Source: Drosophila miranda (taxonomy: Eukaryota > Arthropoda > Insecta > Diptera > Drosophilidae). From it: a DNA stretch of 64,000 bases. The notes beneath the pieces were generated by a model, which ran no database searches, was not told the origin of the DNA, and worked only from the letters and a program-made list of their open reading frames with translations. Shown piece by piece: positions 24,580 to 33,415 of the stretch. The position numbers were made by a program, and so were the translations under genes. Position 1 is the stretch's first letter. Every line of letters starts with the position of its first letter. The DNA lies in assembly GCF_003369915.1 (NCBI RefSeq), contig NC_046677.1, positions 4,650,001 through 4,714,000 on the forward strand, written 5' to 3'.

Positions 24580-26974
24580 TGTAACATTTCCACGATATAT
24601 TTCTATCCGTGAGTAGGGGATGGATTGGAGGGGATGTCGAGGTCACGGCCGGGGGGGATTCTTTGGTTCCGTGCTCATTCGGTAACTTGGGGGGGGTTCG
24701 TTTGACCGCGTCTCGACTCCTACTACATAAACTTTAAATTTTTTAGAATCCCGTGACTCTACCGGGAGCGAACTCCGAAAACAACACTATGCCTATTCCG
24801 AGCATAACGGACATTAAATGGCACAATCATAGGGCTTACCCGAAAAGTACTAGTGGCTTTCGTCGGCGTGTTCCAAACTCTCGCGGGCGTGAGGTCTTGC
24901 GATGGAAGTCGACCCACACGATTCTATACCCACCCTTCCATGATTTCCAGTGGTGCGAAGGTTCTGGAAATCCCTAAAATTCTTACCCTACTCCATTACG
25001 TCACCCTGTCCCTTGGAAATTATAAGTCTACTCCATGTTCATTGCTAATAACATTCAATATATTTCGTTGTACTTCATCATAGACATGTTGCTTCAATCA
25101 AAATCTAGCAAACCAAGTTTCACTTCCAAAAATAACACAAGTATTAAACTACAATCAGCAGGCAACTCAAAAAAAAAATTTTTAGTTATAGGTATATATA
25201 AACGGTGGAGTATAAATAGAAAAGATAGGAATATAATATAGGATATTCGAAATAAGTAAACTAGGTATGTATAAAGGAAAAAAAATAAAAATCAAAAAAA
25301 TTTTCAAAAGCAGCGGGGGTCATACCAGCGATCAGCAATGGTGAGCCAAAACGAAATTTAATTAAACATTATAAATTTATTTTTTTTTTTTTTTTCTGGG
25401 TTGAGGAGATGTTTTTTTCTATGTTGGTTAGTGTATAGCTTGGCTACGTTTCCATGCATTAAAAGAATGCAGGGAATGCGAGCAAGGCAAGCTTAGCAGA
25501 ATGACACCGAAGAGACCGAAAAGCTTCGAGCGTGTGGAACGCAAGCGTTGCGCTCTCTTATCAGCAGCGGCTGGCCGCTGCTCATGCGTTTTAGGTTTTG
25601 ACGAAGACAGGCGCAAAGGAGAAAATTAAAATTGGGTCACTTACGGCTTTAATACAGTGGTCCCTCGCTGAAAGGCGCCTTTCGTTGTGGAGCTGTGGAA
25701 ACCATGTTAATGTGTGCCCAGGGCGAAGGGGGATCGGTAAATAGGGGGGGTATGAAAAAGGTTTTTTTTTTGTTTTTTTTTTTGTTTTTTGTAGTCTGTT
25801 ACTTTATGATTAAGTTTTTCGGTCCCCAACCCGAAAAAATAAATTCCGCTTTGAGAACTTTCACATTCCCGCCTATCGAGGTAGGACTGTGACGCAGAGT
25901 TAAGGAAAGTTACATAGTCAAATAAGTGCTCAGAAGGAACCAAAAAAATTACAATTAAAACTACACTATGCTACGAAATCTGGGTCCGGATCCGTGGCGG
26001 CGTCTTCTAGGCCGTCGCAGACAGCGAGTTAGCGGCGCATAGGGGGGGGGTGATCTCTATGCCCTCTATGCGCGTACGTTAGATATGGCGCCAGGGTGAT
26101 GGCCGGTGGAGGTTATGTCGCCGGGCAGGTGGATGCTTCAACGACTCCAAAAGGGACAAAAAATCTCCGCCCCACACCAAGGTCGACTCCGAAGAGTACT
26201 CCCGTCAAGGGTGGGAGTTTGGTGTGGGTGGGGCAGAACTTTGGGGAGAGCCGGGTGGCTACCGCTCGGGGCCAGGGCCCTATGGGCGAAACAGAACCAA
26301 AACCACGAGGGCTAAGAAAAAAATCTAACTTTTCCCTACAGGGCACTGTAACATACCAGTTTTTCGGACTTTTCCACGGAGACACGAGCGTTGGGTTCTC
26401 CTGGCAGAGCTGCGGGACGCACGGGTTTGCAACAAGAACAACACTTGCTGGCGAGGCGAGGCAAATATGCACTTTTCGCCAGGGTAGTTTCTTGCCAGTT
26501 TTCTCGGCGCACGATTATTAATTTTCGACCGATTTTTGCGGCGCGCCCACCGTGTGGGATTTTCCCCGTTCCGTTTTATTTCTTTTCGGTTTGTCTTTGT
26601 GGCACTTATTTGGGTTACTTTTCTTTTCTTTTGGGCTTACACGTGGTCGATTTAGTTATATATTTGCTACCGACGCGGAGATAGCCACCGGCTGCACAGA
26701 TTCAAATTTTCGAAAGAGAACGTTCTGGTGCTTTTGCACTGCTTAAATAAGAGCTTACCGATCTTAAAGCTCGGCTTCGAAAGCTCCGTTGCGATGCTCT
26801 GCACAGCACTTACGGCAGCTCAGCTCAGCTGTTCCCTACCTCGAGCTTGCTTGCACCCACCCCAACTATACTATGCCCTGCAGCGATAATTGGCCCAAGG
26901 TTATTGCATGCGATATCCGAGCACCATAGCGATAACCTATTTTGAATCGGTATTGTCCAACCGCAACCGTTACA
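24580..26974 (-). repeat. 3' LTR (2,395 bp)
   Basis: In element orientation it begins TGTAACGGTT and ends GGAAATGTTACA. It differs from the 5' LTR (39370-41764) at only a handful of places I could spot (for example near 25735, 25755, 25921 and 26014, homopolymer lengths, and the last dozen bases), so the insertion is young. A TATA-like TTATTTAAG (near 26745) lies about 20 bases from a palindrome AGAACGTTCT (26717-26726). No conserved coding region is evident inside the LTR despite some open frames. Confidence 0.92.
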
Positions 26975-27017
26975 CCACCCGATAATATGCCACCGTTAGA
27001 CGGAATATTAGCGGGAA
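26975..27017 (-). promoter_or_regulatory. Spacer and candidate polypurine tract before the 3' LTR
   Basis: In element orientation the sequence between the pol stop and the LTR ends ...ATCGGGTGG directly before TGTAAC. It is short for a polypurine tract but correctly placed. Confidence 0.45.
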
Positions 27018-29108
27018 TCAGGATCGAATGTCTTTCGCATGAAAGGTTCCTATTTCTCGGCCCTGCAGATTTTCCAGGAGGTAGAAACAATTACCCAGTT
27101 TTTTCCGCACGCGACATTTCAGAAATTTAGGAGCCAATTTGGCATTCAAATTTTGCGTGAATTTGCTCAAGGAAAAATTTCGGTGAAATACTTCCTGACC
27201 TTCTCGGAACGACACAGGCTTGGCTCGTAAATTGTATTGAGCAACGTTGCGCTCATACGCTTTCTTAATATTGCCCTGTATATCTTTTCGTATTAGAGCT
27301 AAATTGTCTGACCTAGCTACCGGGACAACGGGTTCTTCCAGCAAGTCTAAATCCTTCAGAAGCTTATAATCCGTCCCATGAGTGAGCATATCTAAGCCAA
27401 ACAGGGCTCGATATGGTGAACAACCTAAGGACTGATGTAGTGACGATCGCAGCGAACAAGATATACTTGAGAGATGCTGATCCCAGTATGTCTGATCCTG
27501 CTGAAGATATGCTCGCACGGCAGCTAACAATGAACGATTTACTCGTTCCGCCGCATTACTTTGGGGAGAGTATAGTGCCGTGTACATATGTTTAATTCCC
27601 AGCTGTGTCAAGAATGCGTTGAATTCTGTAGCTTTGAATTGTTTTCCATTGTCGCTTACAATAGTTTCAGGCACCCCATATGCATGAAAGATATGCTTTA
27701 GCAGAAATTCTTGGATTACTACGGAAGTAAATTTCTTCAGGGGGTGTAGCCAATGGTATTTACTAAAGTGATCCAAGACAATTAGCAAACCAACATGTCC
27801 ATTTTTGCTGCGTGGATAAGGTCCAAGCAGATCTATGTATAATCGTTGAAATGGTCGACAAGTTGGTATGTGGTTTCCCATGGGTGGCCGCAGAGTATAA
27901 TTAGGAGCTTTGCATGCTTTGCACACCTCACAACTACGAGTATACTCTCGAACATCTTTAGCTAAGCCGGGCCAAAACAGACTTCTTCGAACTTTTTCTA
28001 TGGTCTTTTGCATGCCGGCATGCGCTGAAGTAGGATTGTCATGAGCTTGTTTAAGAACGTCGGTCTTCAATCGCTCGGGAACCCATAACTTCCAAGTTCG
28101 ACTGTCTTGCTCCGCCTTTCCATCTGCGTGTTCGGTTCGAATGTACAGAAATTGGTCGATAATCTTCAGATCGGGCAGTTGAGAGGAATTTTTCTGATAC
28201 TGTTCTTTTAACTGTTGGTAGCTCTCATCCTGAAAGGCATCGGATTCGAGATCTATCACAGGACTCATCACTACTGCGGATACTTTAGGTTCATGTAATC
28301 GGGAAAGAGCATCGGGGACAATGTGATCTTTTCCTTTTCGGTGCGATATCGAGAATTTAAATTGCTGCAATCTAAAAATCCATCGAGCTAACCTCCCCGA
28401 CACGTTTTGCTGGCGCATTAGCCACAACAAACTGGAATGATCAGTAACCACTTCGAATTCCTGCAGTTCCAGATAGCAACGGAACTTTTCGATGGCCAGA
28501 ATTACGGCCAAGCACTCGCGCTCCGTAACGCTATAGTTACGTTGCGCACGACTTAGTTTTTTCGACATAAACGCTATTGGCTTTTCCTGCAGATCCACCA
28601 ATTGCACGAGCACGGCTCCTATACCAAAATCACTAGCATCACAGTGGAGGAAAAATTTCTGTTCGAAGTCTGGGTTTTCAAGCACTGGAGCAGAAGTCAA
28701 CACGGTTTTTAAAGAGTCCATTGCGACTTGTGCTTCCGGGGTCCAAATAAATTTCTTTTTGTTGGAAAGAAGCTCGGTGATAGGACAGGATAGCTCAGAG
28801 AAATTCTGGATGAATCTCCGGTACCAGCCACAGACCCCAAGAAAACCGCGAACCTGTTTTAGATTCCTTGGCGGTGGCCAGTTCACTATACAAGCTACTT
28901 TGGAGGGATCAGTGCAAATACCTCCATTACTGATGACGTATCCAAGATAATTTACGCTGGTGACACAGAACTGACTCTTCTTAATATTCAGAGTCAGGTT
29001 GGCTTTTCTGAACTGTTCAGCAAGTCGTAACAGCACGGCTAGATGGGAAGAGAAATCTGCTGATACGATGCAGAGATCGTCCAAGTATCCAAAGACGCAG
29101 TAACGCAA
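27018..29108 (-). CDS. pol: Retrotransposon pol, 3' part: RT end, RNase H, integrase (internal copy A)
   Basis: 696 codons. It begins just inside reverse transcriptase: YLDD active site at residues 8-11, thumb/connection, then RNase H (D157 in HCDASD, E198, D223), then the integrase zinc finger (H356, H363, C393, C396) and the catalytic triad D426, D486, E521 with exact D-35-E spacing, then a basic C-terminus. It copies element RNA into DNA and inserts it. The frame is +1/-2 relative to the upstream pol frame because of a break at the G-run 29113-29116 (plus strand), so this copy cannot make a continuous polymerase as read here. Confidence 0.92.
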   Translation of the reverse strand: MRYCVFGYLDDLCIVSADFSSHLAVLLRLAEQFRKANLTLNIKKSQFCVTSVNYLGYVISNGGICTDPSKVACIVNWPPPRNLKQVRGFLGVCGWYRRFIQNFSELSCPITELLSNKKKFIWTPEAQVAMDSLKTVLTSAPVLENPDFEQKFFLHCDASDFGIGAVLVQLVDLQEKPIAFMSKKLSRAQRNYSVTERECLAVILAIEKFRCYLELQEFEVVTDHSSLLWLMRQQNVSGRLARWIFRLQQFKFSISHRKGKDHIVPDALSRLHEPKVSAVVMSPVIDLESDAFQDESYQQLKEQYQKNSSQLPDLKIIDQFLYIRTEHADGKAEQDSRTWKLWVPERLKTDVLKQAHDNPTSAHAGMQKTIEKVRRSLFWPGLAKDVREYTRSCEVCKACKAPNYTLRPPMGNHIPTCRPFQRLYIDLLGPYPRSKNGHVGLLIVLDHFSKYHWLHPLKKFTSVVIQEFLLKHIFHAYGVPETIVSDNGKQFKATEFNAFLTQLGIKHMYTALYSPQSNAAERVNRSLLAAVRAYLQQDQTYWDQHLSSISCSLRSSLHQSLGCSPYRALFGLDMLTHGTDYKLLKDLDLLEEPVVPVARSDNLALIRKDIQGNIKKAYERNVAQYNLRAKPVSFREGQEVFHRNFSLSKFTQNLNAKLAPKFLKCRVRKKLGNCFYLLENLQGREIGTFHAKDIRS

Positions 29109-30301
29109 ATCCGGGGAATGATCTCATCCATCAAACGACACATAGTGGATGGAGCGTTACACAGGCCAAAAGGCATAACCTTAAACTGATATAAAGGCCT
29201 TCCCGGGACCGTAAAAGCAGTTAGTGACTTGGAATCCTCAGAGAGTTCGATCTGCCAATATGCATCTTTTAGGTCCAGCTTGGTTATGATATTTGCCTTG
29301 GGCAACCGGGCAAAAATACCATCGATACTTGGTAATGGGTAGGCATCCTTACGGGTGACTTCATTCAGTCTTCGAGCATCGAGACACAGACGGACTTTGT
29401 TGGGCTTGAGAACCAGTCGCATTGGCGAACTCCAAGCACTGGATGACGGTTCGATAACGCCTAGTTGGAGCATGCGATCTACCTCAGCATAAAGCAACTT
29501 TTCCACCGCTGGGCTAACCGGGTAAAAGCGTTGTTTTACGGGGGCGGCCTGACCTACATCGATATGATGCTTAAGCAAGGCCGTACGCCCTAGTCCCTCC
29601 GTCGCGTTGGGAAATAACTGTTTAACTACCTCGAGTTGTTGGTTTTGCTGCCTAGTTAAGGGATACCGTAAGGGATCTGGTTCGGCTGCCTCATCGTCTT
29701 TCGAACTTATCTCGACAGCTGCAATGATGTCTGGGGCCAGCGAAAAGGATCTCCAAAAATCGTGACCTAGGATTAGATTTTGTGTCAGGGATGGAATTAT
29801 ATATAACTTCATGGGTTTCTCGATAGTTCGATAACGCATGATGACATTTAATACCCCCAGTATCTGTTGACTTTGGCCATCTGCAGTTTTTGCAGTGGCT
29901 TTTATTAGTTTATATTCAGAAAAGGATGAAAAATCAGTCTGAGCTACTTCAGCACCTATACAGCTGATACTTGCGCCGGTGTCTAACAGCCCCTGTTCTG
30001 TTCGACCCAGAAAGGATACTTCGGCATAACTGCGCATATCCTTGGGACTATTAATAATAGCGGAAACTAACAGTCTACGGTTATTTTTGACATTATCATA
30101 ATATTTTCTTAAACGCTGGATTCGTTTTGGGGCTTCATGTGGTTTTTCATTAAAAATTCTGTTTCGAACCTCTAAATATTTATGAATCCGTTCGGGATAG
30201 GGTAAAAACCGACAACCTCTCTTTACGATCGTATTCGTTTCCTTTCTTTTCTCACAACAAGAAGCCAAACTCTTCTTGTCTCGCTCTAAGTCAACGGGCA
30301 A
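29039..30301 (-). CDS. pol: Retrotransposon pol, 5' part: protease and N-terminal RT (internal copy A)
   Basis: Frame -1 relative to gag and open upstream through the slippery site at 30313-30319. The aspartic protease is marked by DTGAS (residues 107-111 counted from 30301) and ILGHDF. RT fingers and palm follow (SPMRLVLKPN, CLDARRLNEVT, TKLDLKDAYWQIEL, MPFGLCNAPSTM). The true RT frame stops being used at the C-run in the minus strand opposite 29113-29116; the last 25 or so residues of this frame are out of register with RT. Confidence 0.9.
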   Translation of the reverse strand: MPVDLERDKKSLASCCEKRKETNTIVKRGCRFLPYPERIHKYLEVRNRIFNEKPHEAPKRIQRLRKYYDNVKNNRRLLVSAIINSPKDMRSYAEVSFLGRTEQGLLDTGASISCIGAEVAQTDFSSFSEYKLIKATAKTADGQSQQILGVLNVIMRYRTIEKPMKLYIIPSLTQNLILGHDFWRSFSLAPDIIAAVEISSKDDEAAEPDPLRYPLTRQQNQQLEVVKQLFPNATEGLGRTALLKHHIDVGQAAPVKQRFYPVSPAVEKLLYAEVDRMLQLGVIEPSSSAWSSPMRLVLKPNKVRLCLDARRLNEVTRKDAYPLPSIDGIFARLPKANIITKLDLKDAYWQIELSEDSKSLTAFTVPGRPLYQFKVMPFGLCNAPSTMCRLMDEIIPRICVTASLDTWTISASYQQISLPI

Positions 30302-30303
30302 GA

Positions 30304-31953
30304 TTAATGGTGGTTTTTTGGGGGCATCCGGCTGTTGTTGGATGCACCCTTCTGACGGTTTTCCGAAGCTCTACGAATGCATGTTTGGCACTGCGGCTTA
30401 TAGACATTCGGAGCTCCACAGCCGTAACAAAATATCCGCCTATCTGCCATACAATTTTCCCACACATGTCCAAGCTCCTCACAATTCCAACAAGAACGCT
30501 TAGCCGTCGAACTTTGAATGGCCTCTACGCTGATATCCTCATACTCTTCTTGATCGCTTTCAGGGCGCGATTCCTCCAGACTATGTATCGAACGACGGCC
30601 GACCGGTGGCCGAGACTTGTCAGATTTCTGTAACTCCTGCACTAGATTTTCATGCATCTGTACTAATCTTCTCAATTGACCAACTGAGCTAATGGACTGA
30701 TATAAGATTTTGTGACGGGTTTCGGGAAGCAAATTTGCTTTTAATATTTCTATTAATTCCTCTTCCGCCATTTTAATGCCAAATTTATCTATAAGACCAG
30801 CCACGGCGTCGTGAAAAGCGACGAAGGGTTCTCCGACGTGTTGCTTTCGAGCTCGAATCAATTCCTTGCTCATAAACTCCGAACGATAGTCTTTATATTG
30901 TTGTCTAAGAGCTGCACAAAATTCTGTCCAAACGATGCGATCTACCTGCTTGTGGTATCTCCAATACCAATCGCGCGCTTTGCCAACCAGCAAGATGTGC
31001 AAATGTTTGCAAAGGCCGAGAAAATCGCGATCCAAGGTTTCATCGGTTAATGTTTTGACTCGGTAAATGAATTCTTCTACCCCTAAACCTTCGGTAGAAC
31101 CATCAAAAGGAACATTCCACTTTTGCATAATGTTGGCCGTCTTGGCCGTTCGCAGGCTAGTCATGCTGTTTATACATGAAACTGGTGTTGGGATATTTGG
31201 CCTCGCATACCCTTCCTGCGGACTCGCTGGCGGCTGAATCTGCAAAGTGGATATGGCTCTGGCCACAGTGCGCTCAATTATCTGTTGGAGGACATCCAAG
31301 TCCAACCCCTGGCTTAGAGGGGCTGTCCGTGCGTTGGTTGCTTCCCAAGGGCTAGAGTGAGTGGCGACATTAGCTGCCGGAGCTTCAGTCTGGTTGGAGC
31401 TACGGCTAGCATCCAATCCCGACAAACACACTACTTCCGGACCGGAAGATCGACCTGGCGGGAACTTCGGGACCTGCTTTTTGGCTGATGCTCGAGTTCT
31501 TTTGGAACGAGTTGGCCTAGTGGTTCGTTCTACCGGGACTGAACCTACAGTTGGAAGTTGGCTCAATTGGGTATTCTTGCCATTTCCCTCGGATATCTTT
31601 CCCGTCTCTGGCTGACAATGTCCATTTGCCGGGGTCTGTACGACCTCCAAAGCTTTGGCAAGACTTCGAGTAGTAATTCCCGAGGGACCGGGTAATTCTG
31701 TTGGTTCCGGCTGCGGCTTGTTTGGAGAACAATTGCCAACAACTAGTTTTGCTTGAGATAACGTACATACTCGGCTACAGTTCGGACAATCATCGTGATG
31801 AGGGAACCATTCTTCCAGACATGCTTTATGGAAAACGTGATTGCACGGAGTACAAAAACACGGCTGAGTATTGGACATTTCGGAGCAACAAATGCCGCAA
31901 AAGTTTTCCGAACTCAGCGGATTGTTTTGCTGAGGACTATGTCGCAGCGGCAT
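30304..31953 (-). CDS. gag: Retrotransposon gag with N-terminal RING-H2 finger (internal copy A)
   Basis: 549 codons. Residues 19-59 match a complete RING-H2 pattern (C19-x2-C22 ... C37-x-H39-x2-H42-x2-C45 ... C56-x2-C59). Then comes a disordered Pro/Ser/Thr-rich linker, a capsid-like helical region (about 270-420, with W-rich 'ARDWYWRYH' and a retrotransposon-gag-like core), an acidic stretch, a CCHC knuckle (C488, C491, H496, C501) and a second Cys-rich knuckle (509-522). The Gag/CCHC part packages element RNA. The RING could recruit a ubiquitin-conjugating enzyme; that is inference from the fold. It ends at TAA 30304-30306. Confidence 0.92.
   Translation of the reverse strand: MPLRHSPQQNNPLSSENFCGICCSEMSNTQPCFCTPCNHVFHKACLEEWFPHHDDCPNCSRVCTLSQAKLVVGNCSPNKPQPEPTELPGPSGITTRSLAKALEVVQTPANGHCQPETGKISEGNGKNTQLSQLPTVGSVPVERTTRPTRSKRTRASAKKQVPKFPPGRSSGPEVVCLSGLDASRSSNQTEAPAANVATHSSPWEATNARTAPLSQGLDLDVLQQIIERTVARAISTLQIQPPASPQEGYARPNIPTPVSCINSMTSLRTAKTANIMQKWNVPFDGSTEGLGVEEFIYRVKTLTDETLDRDFLGLCKHLHILLVGKARDWYWRYHKQVDRIVWTEFCAALRQQYKDYRSEFMSKELIRARKQHVGEPFVAFHDAVAGLIDKFGIKMAEEELIEILKANLLPETRHKILYQSISSVGQLRRLVQMHENLVQELQKSDKSRPPVGRRSIHSLEESRPESDQEEYEDISVEAIQSSTAKRSCWNCEELGHVWENCMADRRIFCYGCGAPNVYKPQCQTCIRRASENRQKGASNNSRMPPKNHH
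30313..30319 (-). promoter_or_regulatory. Gag-pol -1 ribosomal frameshift site A AAA AAC (copy A)
   Basis: The minus strand reads A AAA AAC in the gag zero frame (codons CCA AAA AAC), six bases before the gag stop. The -1 frame is open through this point into protease-RT. This is the canonical retroviral slippery heptamer in the right place. I did not resolve a downstream stem or pseudoknot. Confidence 0.75.
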
Positions 31954-32945
31954 TTTTATTAAGTTTTTTTTTTTTTTATTTTTTTTTTTCTATATTCTAC
32001 CAAATTTTTCCTAGGGTGACATTTAATGGGTGACATAATAAGATAGGGATAGGAGTTGCGAATCTTTGGAACAGCGACAAAAGAATTGATTTTGTTTGGG
32101 CTATGGTTTCTAATTTGCATTGTCTTAGTATCAGTGCACTGGTTTAAGTTTCCACATATGATTCGGCAAGGATACGCAAGCAGCATACGCGCTAGTTCCA
32201 GACAACCATATGCAGCCACCGCTGCCGCTGGAATAATACCCGCCAATGGTAAGGGTATGAGTGAAGACCAAATCTGGGACCGCCATCTCTGTGCTCCCAT
32301 CACCCGTACAGGGACAATCAGTACTGATATCCGGCCGAAACCAAATATGCAATATTCTGCAATTGTATGCAACCGTATGCTATGCGCAAAGAGTAACAAT
32401 ACCAAATCCGAATCAACCGCACAGTTCAATCTATTGAAACTAATATCCGCTGAATTAACTGTAGCTTGGAGGACGCGACCTAAACCAATCTCGCTTGTTC
32501 GGTATGAATACGCAAGCAGCATATATACACATTCCAGACAACAAGTTTGACTAGCCCGACAGGATGCGTCAACATGGGAAGTACTTTCTCCATTCCGGAT
32601 GATCACTTAAGCTTCCCTTCGTCGTAGACTCGACAACTTCCCCATAAAACTCAGAGGAACAACCAGTATTAGGATCCAAGCAGAATCCGCAATATTCTGA
32701 AATTGTATCGGAGCAATGACCAGATCGTTTAGAGAAAACTAAAGTCAGCATTAAGCATATGAATACAAACGAGCAATAGGTGGGACGAGCCAATAGCTGA
32801 TTTTGTTGCTAAAGTTACCAATACTTTTTACTGTCACTATAACTTTGGCTAGGGACCCACGTTGGGCGCCAAAAAATTTATGTAACAACGTTACACCCTC
32901 GCGTCCAACTGGGTATAGACAGTAGCTAGCATTGAAAAAAAACCT
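31954..32945 (-). other. 5' leader of internal copy A, with a degenerate duplicated segment
   Basis: About 1 kb between the primer-binding region and gag. Two related blocks about 340 bp apart share 'acgcaagcagcata' and 'ttccagacaac' (32171-32207 and 32510-32542), and similar 'gcaatattctg' blocks (32347 and 32689). A 215-codon frame at 31959-32606 overlaps these repeats and shows no recognisable domain. A/T-rich runs immediately precede the gag start. Confidence 0.6.
32856..32871 (-). promoter_or_regulatory. Second, internal PBS-like site (copy A)
   Basis: In element orientation TGGCGCCCAACGTGGG, preceded by GTTACATAAATTTTT, that is an LTR-end-like GTTACA plus spacer. It lies about 90 bp inside the true primer site and looks like the remnant of an older LTR end and its PBS. 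Confidence 0.6.
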
Positions 32946-32963
32946 GCCCCACGTTGGGCGCCA
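32946..32963 (-). promoter_or_regulatory. Primer-binding site, tRNA-Lys type (copy A)
   Basis: In element orientation TGGCGCCCAACGTGGGGC, eight bases from the LTR edge at 32972. From memory this is complementary to the 3' end of Drosophila tRNA-Lys(CUU) including CCA. It would prime minus-strand DNA synthesis. Confidence 0.75.
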
Positions 32964-32971
32964 AATATTTA

Positions 32972-33372
32972 TGTAAAACTTCCACGGTTTGTCTTTGTGG
33001 CACTTATTTGGGTTACTTTTCTTTTCTTTTGGGCTTACACGTGGTCGATTTAGTTATATATTTGCTACCGACGCGGAGATAGCCACCGGCTGCACAGATT
33101 CAAATTTTCGAAAGAGAACGTTCTGGTGCTTTTGCACTGCTTAAATAAGAGCTTACCGATCTTAAAGCTCGGCTTCGAAAGCTCCGTTGCGATGCTCTGC
33201 ACAGCACTTACGGCAGCTCAGCTCAGCTGTTCCCTACCTCGAGCTTGCTTGCACCCACCCCAACTATACTATGCCCTGCAGCGATAATTGGCCCAAGGTT
33301 ATTGCATGCGATATCCGAGCACCATAGCGATAACCTATTTTGAATCGGTATTGTCCAACCGCAACCGTTACA
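32972..33372 (-). repeat. Central LTR with a 1,994-bp internal deletion
   Basis: It keeps the outer 13 bases of one end (TGTAAAACTTCCA, as in the 5' LTR), then jumps at a two-base 'CG' microhomology to the last 388 bases of the other end. It separates the two internal regions. In element orientation it keeps the first part of U3, with the TATA-like and AGAACGTTCT motifs. Confidence 0.92.
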
Positions 33373-33415
33373 CCACCCGATAATATGCCACCGTTAGACG
33401 GAATATTAGCGGGAA

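Noticed and set aside
23447-24616. Plus-strand open frames antisense to the membrane-helix exon (and equivalents in all units)
   Set aside because: Same shadow effect; the product is low-complexity and no splice or start context supports it.
26096-26521. 141-codon plus-strand frame inside the LTR
   Set aside because: No domain, present only in the LTR, and opposite to the element's coding strand. Probably chance in a G-rich stretch.
31959-32606. 215-codon minus-strand frame upstream of gag as an extra retrotransposon gene
   Set aside because: It overlaps duplicated leader blocks, has no recognisable domain, and lies upstream of gag where leaders often have chance frames.
32972-33372. Central LTR as a separate solo-LTR insertion
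   Set aside because: It has no target duplication and is joined on both sides to internal sequence in the order expected of a shared LTR.
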